From Gemmatimonadales bacterium UBA4456 (GTDB lineage Bacteria > Gemmatimonadota > Gemmatimonadetes > Longimicrobiales > Gaopeijiaceae): 5,537 nucleotides of DNA. The position numbers and the translations under genes were made by a program. Under the pieces are notes generated by a model. That model made no database searches. It worked only from the letters and a program-made list of their open reading frames with translations, and was not told where the DNA came from. The stretch covers positions 34,887-40,423 of the forward strand of contig DGOW01000092.1 of assembly GCA_002390225.1 (NCBI GenBank). Reading direction: 5' to 3'. Positions within the stretch are counted from its first letter, which is position 1. The number at the start of each line of letters is the position of its first letter. Of this stretch, positions 1-5,537 are shown in pieces.

Positions 1-603
1 AATCAGCAGTCATCGAGCCAGTTGTCGCATAATATGCTGACGTTTCAGTCGGGTAACTTTGTAAGTCTGAACGTGCGGCGTCGCTTCGAGCGGCTCGATG
101 AGGCCAGCAGCATTCAGGGACGCCCGCTCGCGGAAGGAGACTATGAGTTCTTCTCTGCAGACGGGTCTTTCCGAACGAACACCAGTCGCACCCTGTCCGG
201 CTCAGGCAACGTCTCCTTCGGAGAGTTCTGGAACGGTGACCGGACGAGCTACGGGGGGTCGCTCATGTGGAAGACAGGGCCGTACCTCACGCTCACCGGA
301 TCGGCAAATCGCAATAACATCGACCTCCCGGTTGAGGACGGATCTTTTTCGACGACGCTCGTGAGCCTCGACGTGCTCGGCGCTGTCTCTCGGGACCTCT
401 TCGCCAACGCACTTGTTCAGTGGGATGACGTGTCCAGGGTCCTCCGGGCGAATATCCGGATCGACTGGATCCACACGCCGGGCAGCGACCTGTTCCTCGT
501 GCTCGACACCGGCTACCTGACCGGCGATCTGCTTGATCCCCGCGATCCGAGGTGGCTCCGTCGCACGGGCGTGGCCAAGCTGACCTATCTGATCGCGTTC
601 TGA
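1..603 (+). CDS. DUF5916-type outer-membrane protein, C-terminal part (5' end outside window)
   Basis: The reading frame is open from base 1 to the TGA at 601-603 and gives 200 residues. A TTG at 22 and an ATG at 34 are in frame, but neither is a credible start because family homology begins upstream of or at the window edge. The segment matches the C-terminal end of the two minus-strand genes here. Shared features are an RRRFERL block near codons 26-32 (RYERL in the paralogues), a GEFWNGDRTSY block resembling GDFYDGSRTSY in the 2922-5222 product, an ALVQWDD stretch, WIHTPGSD starting at codon 156, and a terminal Phe after alternating polar and hydrophobic residues. This pattern fits the last strands of an outer-membrane beta barrel, with Phe as the usual BAM-recognised end residue. 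It differs from the paralogues by extra residues before the last strand (LDPRDPRWLRR). The N-terminal CBM9-like domain is expected upstream but not visible. The ligand is unknown. Confidence 0.88.
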   Translation, partial: NQQSSSQLSHNMLTFQSGNFVSLNVRRRFERLDEASSIQGRPLAEGDYEFFSADGSFRTNTSRTLSGSGNVSFGEFWNGDRTSYGGSLMWKTGPYLTLTGSANRNNIDLPVEDGSFSTTLVSLDVLGAVSRDLFANALVQWDDVSRVLRANIRIDWIHTPGSDLFLVLDTGYLTGDLLDPRDPRWLRRTGVAKLTYLIAF

Positions 604-612
604 GTCAGAACG
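596..612. repeat. 17-base perfect palindrome spanning two convergent stop codons
   Basis: CGTTCTGA at 596-603 and its exact complement TCAGAACG at 605-612 flank a single central base (604). The plus-strand gene's TGA (601-603) and the minus-strand gene's TGA (605-607 on the complement) both lie inside it. A single-stranded copy could form a 7-bp stem with a 3-base loop. No T-run follows on either side, so a classical intrinsic terminator is not supported. The simplest explanation is that both paralogues end with the same codons (CG TTC TGA), so the symmetry reflects shared coding tails. No other terminator is visible between the two genes. Confidence 0.75.
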
Positions 613-2824
613 ACAGCAGCTTGGTGAACTTCGCCGTGAGGAAGCGGTCGAGTACCGTGTTGGCTGCCGTATCTCGCCGTTCCGTGAGCACGATGTACAG
701 GTCCGAAAGCGGCGCGTGGATCCAACGGAAGCGAAGATTGGTCACCACCTCTTCTGATGCCTCGTTGTACTGCACGAACGCACTGGTCAGCAGCGTGGTC
801 GAGAAGAAGAGGTCGAGCTTCGCGCCAAACACGTCTGCAGTCGTGGAGCCCTGACCCGGAAGCTCGATCTCGTTGTGATTGATGGAGAGATCGAGGAGGA
901 GCTGATGTCCGAATCGGCTCAGGAAGCTTCCCCCCACCGAGCGGCGATCACCCCCGAAATACTCGCCGCCGCTCACGTTGAGGCGACCCCCGATCGGGCG
1001 TGCGCCACTGAACGTGTAGGCCAGCGACCCCTCGACGAAGTCATACCGGCCCGGTGCGACCTGGAGGCCGCGCACCGAGAAGGAATCGTCGACCCGTTCG
1101 TACCGATCGGTCACGTCCAGTCGAGCGTTGCCACCGTCGCGGAAGTCGAGATCGAGACCTGCTGTGCTGAGACGAGTCTGCAGCCCTCCGCCGAGGTCGG
1201 TGAACACGTGACCTTCGACATACGGATTCAGTTGCAGGACGCCGGGCCAGTCCACACGTGGCCGGACGCCCACCGTTCCGTAGCCGTGTCGCATCCCTCT
1301 GCGCCGGACGAAGCCGACCCCCGGCGAGAATTCGTCATCGAAACTCCGATACAGTGTGAAGATCTCCCAGAAGGGGTCTCGCCATCCGACGGAGATCCGG
1401 CCGGCCATCTCGCGCTCGATCGGAGCACCGTCCGCCGTGGTACCCTCTGTCGCCGCCAGGTATGACTGAACCAGCAGGTAGCCGTTCATAGCTTGCAGGT
1501 TCGCATCAACGCCGTAACTGCGGTTGTCGGCCTGGCCGCTGCCCGTCTCCATGCGATTGACGAAGATGCCGCCGAGGCTGAGCCCAGGGGTCGGCTCACC
1601 CCGGACCCGTGCGACCGTGAAGTTCTCTGCTCCGAAGTCGCTTTTCGTGCGTGTCTGCATGTTGAGAACGCCGATGCCCAGGGGGCCGGCCGTTCCGGTG
1701 ACACGCCCACCCCCGAGGATGGGGAGCGGTCCACCCTCGGGACTGAGCCCAATCCGCCGCGAGTAGAAGAGGGTGAAGTCGCGGTCGGTGGCTCCGGAGC
1801 GCGTCTGGCGGTTCCCCTGGTCGCCGAACTGGAAGATGCCGGCGTTTTCGAGGAAGAACTCCCGCTTCTCCGGAAAGAAGAGAGAGAAGCGGGTGAGGTT
1901 GACCTGCTCCTGATCCACCTCCACTTGGCTGAAGTCGGTGTTTGCAGTTAGGTCGAGCGTAATCCCTGGGGTGATGCCGTACTTGAGATCGAGGCCGGCG
2001 TCGAATTCGGTGCCGGCATCCGTCTGAAGCTCACCCGAGGGCTCGGCGGCGAGCACGAAGGGCTTCACCGAGAGGTTCCGGCCCGGTCTCAGCCCATCGA
2101 GCCCGGTCAGTCGTCCGCCTCTGGAACTCACATAGATCTGCCAGCGCAGATCCATGGGCGCCCACGTGGCGTCTTCGTTTTTGCGCCGGATCCGGCGGAG
2201 CATGTTCAGGCCCCAGATCTGCTCCTCGGCCGAGGCGTCGAAGCGGAGCTGCGACCAGGGAATCGCGAGTTCCAGGGTCCAGCCGCTGTCGTGCACCCGA
2301 GTCTTGACCTCGAATGCGGCATCCCACGCCGAATTGTTGATCCGGCCATCGTCGGAGGTCTGCATGTCGCGGACCGCGCCGCCGGGGTTGAAGAAGAAGG
2401 TGAAGACCGTCTTCCCATCGAGGAACGGGTCGAACATCAAGCCCAGCGCGTCACCGTCCCGAGTGTTCGGGTCCCGCTGAAGCGTCGGGATGATCGGCTG
2501 GTACCCGGGCTGATCCATCATCTCGGCACCGACGTACAGATGCTCGTCGTCGAAGAGAATCCGGACTTCGGTCCGTTCCGTGGCCGGCATGCCCGCGTCG
2601 GGCTTCTGCTGCCAGAACTCATCGATCACGGGGGCCGTGGCCCAGGTCGCGTCGTCGAGGATCCCATCGACGTCGATCGGACCGATGGCGCGTGCAGCGG
2701 AGGCTAGCGGGCGTCGGGCCGCATCGGGGTCTATGGGGGTCTGAGAGACACCCGCCTGTGGGACCAGAGCGAGGAGGGAGCCCATGGAGAGCACCAGAAG
2801 CGCGCTCGGTCTGATGCAGGTCAT
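605..2824 (-). CDS. CBM9-like/DUF5916 exported outer-membrane barrel protein
   Basis: The product is a predicted outer-membrane protein of 739 residues from the chosen ATG. Residues 1-28 form a classic signal peptide: short n-region MTCIR, hydrophobic core ALLVLSMGSLLALVP, cleavage near GVSQ. A CBM9_1-like beta-sandwich spans about 45-235, opening with DVDGILDDATW (51-61) and holding FFFNPGG and ELAIPW. The DUF5916-type region follows to the end, with the family hallmark NTDFSQVEVDQEQVN...FFPEKREFFLEN at 295-327, then SRRIGLSPEGGPLPILGGG, WIHAPLSD near 701 and terminal Phe. I see no cysteine in the mature chain, as is common for barrels. Longer in-frame ATG starts at 2869 and 2902 give 754 and 765 residues but an unusually long n-region; none has a clear ribosome-binding site, so the start rests on the signal peptide. 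It lies downstream of the paralogue at 2922-5222, 19 bases away from the longest start, probably in one operon. Family membership is firm; the ligand and role are unknown. Confidence 0.9.
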   Translation of the reverse strand: MTCIRPSALLVLSMGSLLALVPQAGVSQTPIDPDAARRPLASAARAIGPIDVDGILDDATWATAPVIDEFWQQKPDAGMPATERTEVRILFDDEHLYVGAEMMDQPGYQPIIPTLQRDPNTRDGDALGLMFDPFLDGKTVFTFFFNPGGAVRDMQTSDDGRINNSAWDAAFEVKTRVHDSGWTLELAIPWSQLRFDASAEEQIWGLNMLRRIRRKNEDATWAPMDLRWQIYVSSRGGRLTGLDGLRPGRNLSVKPFVLAAEPSGELQTDAGTEFDAGLDLKYGITPGITLDLTANTDFSQVEVDQEQVNLTRFSLFFPEKREFFLENAGIFQFGDQGNRQTRSGATDRDFTLFYSRRIGLSPEGGPLPILGGGRVTGTAGPLGIGVLNMQTRTKSDFGAENFTVARVRGEPTPGLSLGGIFVNRMETGSGQADNRSYGVDANLQAMNGYLLVQSYLAATEGTTADGAPIEREMAGRISVGWRDPFWEIFTLYRSFDDEFSPGVGFVRRRGMRHGYGTVGVRPRVDWPGVLQLNPYVEGHVFTDLGGGLQTRLSTAGLDLDFRDGGNARLDVTDRYERVDDSFSVRGLQVAPGRYDFVEGSLAYTFSGARPIGGRLNVSGGEYFGGDRRSVGGSFLSRFGHQLLLDLSINHNEIELPGQGSTTADVFGAKLDLFFSTTLLTSAFVQYNEASEEVVTNLRFRWIHAPLSDLYIVLTERRDTAANTVLDRFLTAKFTKLLSF

Positions 2825-2921
2825 GTACGTGGATGTTGAGTCTCGTCGGTCACTTTCAGAGACACTCATCAGGGTCGATGAGTTGACCGACCCTGCTCGC
2901 ATGTGTCTGGCCCGCTTCGTT
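2825..2921 (-). other. Short intra-operon junction between the two minus-strand paralogues
   Basis: There are 97 bases between the stop of the upstream gene and the preferred start of the downstream one, falling to 19 if the longest in-frame ATG (2902) is used. The frame stays open throughout, so part may be coding. I see no terminator-like hairpin with a T-run, no purine-rich ribosome-binding site at a good distance from any of the three ATGs (2902, 2869, 2824), and no good promoter. This supports co-transcription, with translational coupling possible if a longer start is used. Confidence 0.55.
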
Positions 2922-5222
2922 TCAGAACGCGAGGAGCTTCGTGACCTTCAGCGTCAGCCCTCGTACGAGCAGCGGTTGAGAAACGCCGGATACGAGACTG
3001 CGCCGCTCCGTATACACGAGGAACACGTCCGAGAGGGGCGCGTGGATCAGGTTGATGCGCACGTTCGAGATAAGCTCTTCCGATGCCCCGTTGTACTGCA
3101 CGAATGCAAGGAAGAAAGCCCGCGTGTTTAGAGCGTATCGGAGGCGGGCGCTGTAGACGTCCGCGCTGAAGGCCGCACCTCCGAGGGTCAGGTCGTTCCT
3201 CTGCCCGCCGAGCTCGACGGATACGTGCTCGTTGGGTCGGAATGTGACGTCGACTGAGTACGATGTGCGTGAACCGTCGTAGAAGTCACCCCATTGGACG
3301 CCGCCGGAAAGGAAGACCGGGAGGTCTCCACGGGTCGAGAGGCGCACGCTTGGCTCCAGCCACTCGTACGTACCGGCCACGATCGGGACACCGCCGATCG
3401 TCGTCGTCTCGAAGAGACGCTCATAGCGGTCTCGCAGTCGCGCTGTGATCTGCCCACCGGCCAGGAGCGAGACGACGGTTCCTGCTTCGACTCCGCGCGT
3501 TTCGATGGCGTCGTCGAGGGTCGTGTACACGTCGACGTCCACGTATGGGTTGATCTCACGGATACCCAGCCTGTTCACCTGGGGATGGATGCCCACCGTC
3601 GTGAAGTACCGACGCACGGCGGTTCGATCGATAAAGCCCGTTTCCGGGCTGAAGCCGTCACCGACGTGCTTGAAGAGGCCCGAGACATTCCAGAACGGGT
3701 TCCGCCACGCCGTCTGTAGCATGGCGATGTTGGCATCACCGTTCGATACGCCGTCCTCGGTGCGCGCCCAGTACGTGGACAGCAGCGCGTTCTGCGAAAG
3801 CTGGATGTTCGCGTCCACTCCCCACGAGCGGCTGTACGCCGAGCGGTCGCCGCCGCCCGTCTCTTGCCGGTTGATGAACATGCCACCGATCGTCGCTGCG
3901 CCGAACGTTCCTTTCGCTCGGGCTACCGCGAAGTTCTCGGCCGAGTAGTCCGAGCCATCGGAGAGCCCGTTGAACGATCGAGTCTGCATGTCGAGGATGC
4001 CGATCTCGAAGCGGTCTCCGATCCGGCCTGTGAGACGAGCCCCACCCCCGATCGGCAGGGGCTCACGCGTGCTCGAAAGGCCGATCCGGCGGGAGTTGAA
4101 GAGGCGGAAGTTCCTGGGGCTGCTACCGGTACGGTAGTTGCGGATCGAGGTGTCCTGGAAGCCGAACGTGCCCTCGTTCTCGAGGAAGAAGTCTCGGCGC
4201 TCGGGGAAGAAGAGAGAGAAGCGACTCAGGTTCACCTGCTCCTGATCCACCTCGACCTGACTGAAGTCCGTATTCACGGTGAGGTCGAGCGTCATCCTTG
4301 GGGTGAGCCCCCACTTTGCGTCGAGCCCCACGGCGCCGCTTTCTTCCGCCGGTGAATGCCGCGCTCCGGTCAGCCGGTCCCCCAGGGCGTATGGCTTAAT
4401 CCAGAGGTTTCGACCGCGGGGCAGGTCGCTGAGGCCCTCCATCGTCCCAGCGAGCGAGAACTTGTAGACACGGTACTGGATCGGGATCGGGGCCCAGATC
4501 GCATCCTCGTTCCGGCTCCGGATACGGCGCGAAAAGTTGATGCCCCATACCTGGTCACCGACGACCGGATTGAAGCGCATTGTAGCAAAGGGGATCGCCA
4601 TCTCCACGACCCACGTCGAGTCGTTGATCGATGTGCGCACGTCGACGATCCCTTCCCACGCCGGCGACAGGTCGCGCTGGTCATTGAACGCCTGAGCGTC
4701 CCACAGCGCGCCGCCCGGGTTCACCGCCCACAGAAAGCCGTTCTGGCGATCGAGGTAGGTGTCGATCCCGACGCCGAAGATGTCGGAGTTCGGCGTATCG
4801 AAGTCCTGCTCGAGACCAGGGATAGCCAGGCTTCCAGTGTCGTCGTCATGCAGGATCGCGCCGATGTACAGGTTCTGATCGTCGTAGATGATCCTCAAGA
4901 TCGTTTCCTGGGATGCTGGCATGCCAGCGTCCGGGATCGTCTGGATCCAGGTGTTGCGATCGGCGCGGGCTCGGGTCCAGGCTGCGTCGTCGAGGAACCC
5001 GTCGATCACCACAGGCTCGTCCACGCGGGTCGCGTGGATAACCGGGCGAGGCACGGAAAGAGGATCGACCGGGTACTGCTGGGCCGACCCTGGGGACTGG
5101 GCGGAGGTTGATGTGGCGTGGGCCGTCAATGTGCCGAGTGCCAGGAATGCCAGAGCCACAGCCCGGACGGCACCCTCTCGTCCGGTCGTCGGCCGCCTTC
5201 CCCTCCAAGCCAGAGAACTCAT
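2922..5222 (-). CDS. CBM9-like/DUF5916 exported outer-membrane barrel protein (upstream paralogue)
   Basis: The product has 766 residues and the same architecture as its downstream neighbour. Residues 1-41 look like a signal peptide with a long basic n-region (two Arg pairs), hydrophobic core AVALAFLALG and cleavage near STSA/QS. A CBM9_1-like domain spans about 60-250, opening with VVIDGFLDDAAW (71-82) and containing AVNPGGALWDA and EMAIPF. The DUF5916-type region follows: the hallmark block from NTDF to FFLEN at 317-349 (FFPERRDFFLEN version), SRRIGLSSTREPLPIGGG, IHAPLSD near 726 and terminal Phe. No cysteine is seen. The Trp before IHAPLSD in the other two copies is Leu here. ATG at 5222 is the only ATG before the signal core; a GTG at 5159 would remove most of the n-region. 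Bases before the ATG are pyrimidine-rich with no Shine-Dalgarno match, so leaderless or SD-independent initiation is possible. It is the first gene of a likely two-gene transcript. The bound ligand is unknown. Confidence 0.9.
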   Translation of the reverse strand: MSSLAWRGRRPTTGREGAVRAVALAFLALGTLTAHATSTSAQSPGSAQQYPVDPLSVPRPVIHATRVDEPVVIDGFLDDAAWTRARADRNTWIQTIPDAGMPASQETILRIIYDDQNLYIGAILHDDDTGSLAIPGLEQDFDTPNSDIFGVGIDTYLDRQNGFLWAVNPGGALWDAQAFNDQRDLSPAWEGIVDVRTSINDSTWVVEMAIPFATMRFNPVVGDQVWGINFSRRIRSRNEDAIWAPIPIQYRVYKFSLAGTMEGLSDLPRGRNLWIKPYALGDRLTGARHSPAEESGAVGLDAKWGLTPRMTLDLTVNTDFSQVEVDQEQVNLSRFSLFFPERRDFFLENEGTFGFQDTSIRNYRTGSSPRNFRLFNSRRIGLSSTREPLPIGGGARLTGRIGDRFEIGILDMQTRSFNGLSDGSDYSAENFAVARAKGTFGAATIGGMFINRQETGGGDRSAYSRSWGVDANIQLSQNALLSTYWARTEDGVSNGDANIAMLQTAWRNPFWNVSGLFKHVGDGFSPETGFIDRTAVRRYFTTVGIHPQVNRLGIREINPYVDVDVYTTLDDAIETRGVEAGTVVSLLAGGQITARLRDRYERLFETTTIGGVPIVAGTYEWLEPSVRLSTRGDLPVFLSGGVQWGDFYDGSRTSYSVDVTFRPNEHVSVELGGQRNDLTLGGAAFSADVYSARLRYALNTRAFFLAFVQYNGASEELISNVRINLIHAPLSDVFLVYTERRSLVSGVSQPLLVRGLTLKVTKLLAF

Positions 5223-5518
5223 ACGGACGCAGGAGTGGAGGAGTCGGTTCCGGCGGCGGGAGCGATCAGGACGGACATCGAGTACGTGATCGCTAGCGAC
5301 GCAGGCCAGCGGTAGGGGAGTCGGCGCACAGTAAACGTTCGGAGCGATGAAAGGCGCGAAAACCTGAGGGCGAGTGGTTAAGGACGCTAGTGGTGCGGAT
5401 GACTCTCACCGGAGGTGGGTGGGAGAGAGGGGCAACTTGGGCGGTTACAGGTTGAAGCCGCACACGGGCGCTACTAGCTTTTTCGGCTTGATGCGCCGAG
5501 TAGTTCGGCCCCAAAGAA
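5223..5518. other. Divergent intergenic region between paralogue operon and tRNA gene
   Basis: These 296 bases hold no credible gene; the open frame on the minus strand (5293-5514) starts with TTG and has a composition unlike a real protein. The region must carry the promoter of the minus-strand operon, but I find no convincing -35/-10 pair there. It does not contain the 3' end of a 16S rRNA gene (no GGATCACCTCC). Small inverted repeats include AACCTG (5361-5366) with CAGGTT (5448-5453), CTCTC (5403-5407) with GAGAG (5423-5427), and a bulged stem at 5471-5503. No known riboswitch class is recognised. Confidence 0.6.
5452..5480 (+). promoter_or_regulatory. Candidate sigma-70-type promoter for the tRNA gene
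   Basis: TTGAAG at 5452-5457 matches four of six positions of the TTGACA -35 box. After exactly 17 bases comes TAGCTT at 5475-5480, which matches three of six positions of TATAAT. A transcript would start near 5487 and give a leader of about 30 bases before the mature tRNA end at 5519, a normal arrangement. The -10 match is weak, so this rests mainly on spacing and position. Confidence 0.3.
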
Positions 5519-5537
5519 GGGCCTGTAGCTCAGTTGG
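5519..5537 (+). tRNA. tRNA 5' end, probably tRNA-Ile(GAT), cut by window end
   Basis: The last 19 bases, GGGCCTGTAGCTCAGTTGG, are a textbook tRNA start: seven acceptor-stem bases (GGGCCTG), T8-A9, then the D-arm GCTC with AGTTGG. The acceptor strand GGGCCTG is the form found in many bacterial tRNA-Ile(GAT) genes, for example in Bacillus; tRNA-Ala is the main alternative. The anticodon, T-arm and 3' half lie outside the window, so the amino-acid assignment comes from resemblance only. The gene is divergent from the paralogue operon. tRNA-Ile(GAT) often sits in the 16S-23S spacer, but no 16S end precedes this one. Confidence 0.8.

Noticed and set aside
202..474. Minus-strand open frame of 90 codons inside the partial gene
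   Set aside because: The plus-strand frame matches the family along this stretch, so this is an antisense shadow.
596..620. Intrinsic bidirectional terminator between the convergent genes
   Set aside because: The short stem is not GC-rich and has no T-run on either strand, so the symmetry alone does not support it.
875..1465. Plus-strand open frame (196 codons) opposite the downstream paralogue
   Set aside because: It is antisense to family-conserved coding sequence, with no signal, domain or credible start site of its own.
4356..5111. Long plus-strand open frame (251 codons) opposite the upstream paralogue
   Set aside because: It is antisense to the CBM9-like domain of a clearly real gene, has no recognisable domain, and is rich in Arg, Asp and Val as expected for an open antisense frame in GC-rich DNA.
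5400..5430. Possible 16S rRNA 3' end (GGTGCGGATGACTCTCACC looks vaguely like the 16S tail)
   Set aside because: The 16S end requires GGTGCGGCTGGATCACCTCC and the conserved AAGTCGTAACAAGG before it; neither is present.
5293..5514. Minus-strand open frame of 73 codons in the intergenic region
   Set aside because: It begins with TTG, lacks a ribosome-binding site, has no recognisable motif and overlaps the likely tRNA promoter.
1..5537. Mobile element, CRISPR array or phage origin
   Set aside because: No transposase, integrase, regular short repeats or terminal inverted repeats bounding a segment were found; repeated DNA is explained by gene paralogy.

Overview
This is a GC-rich bacterial window holding three members of one protein family and the edge of a tRNA gene. 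The proteins are large and exported. They combine an N-terminal carbohydrate-binding family 9-like (CBM9_1-type) domain with a C-terminal DUF5916-type region that looks like an outer-membrane beta barrel. Such proteins occur in many copies in Gemmatimonadota, Bacteroidota and some Acidobacteriota. High GC, paralogue expansion and the lack of clear Shine-Dalgarno sites make a Gemmatimonadota-like source plausible, but this is an inference.

Layout: (1) 1-603, plus strand: the C-terminal 200 codons of one family member, cut by the window start. (2) 605-2824, minus strand: a complete second member, converging on the first with one base between the two stop codons. (3) 2922-5222, minus strand: a complete third member directly upstream of the second in the same direction, probably co-transcribed with it. 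(4) 5223-5518: non-coding, with a weak candidate tRNA promoter and some small inverted repeats. (5) 5519-5537, plus strand: the first 19 bases of a tRNA gene, most like tRNA-Ile(GAT), cut by the window end.

The three proteins share sequence blocks throughout the parts that can be compared. All end in a C-terminal phenylalanine, and their last codons are nearly the same (CG TTC TGA). The two complete ones have signal peptides, and I see no cysteine in any mature chain. Together this suits outer-membrane proteins with a periplasmic or surface-exposed ligand-binding domain. The ligand cannot be read from the sequence, and no dedicated transporter, hydrolase or regulator lies in the window.

I found no CRISPR array, transposase, phage gene or toxin-antitoxin pair, and nothing that amounts to a clearly new system. 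The points most worth following are the tandem-plus-convergent paralogue cluster, the 17-base palindrome holding both convergent stop codons, and the structured region before the tRNA.
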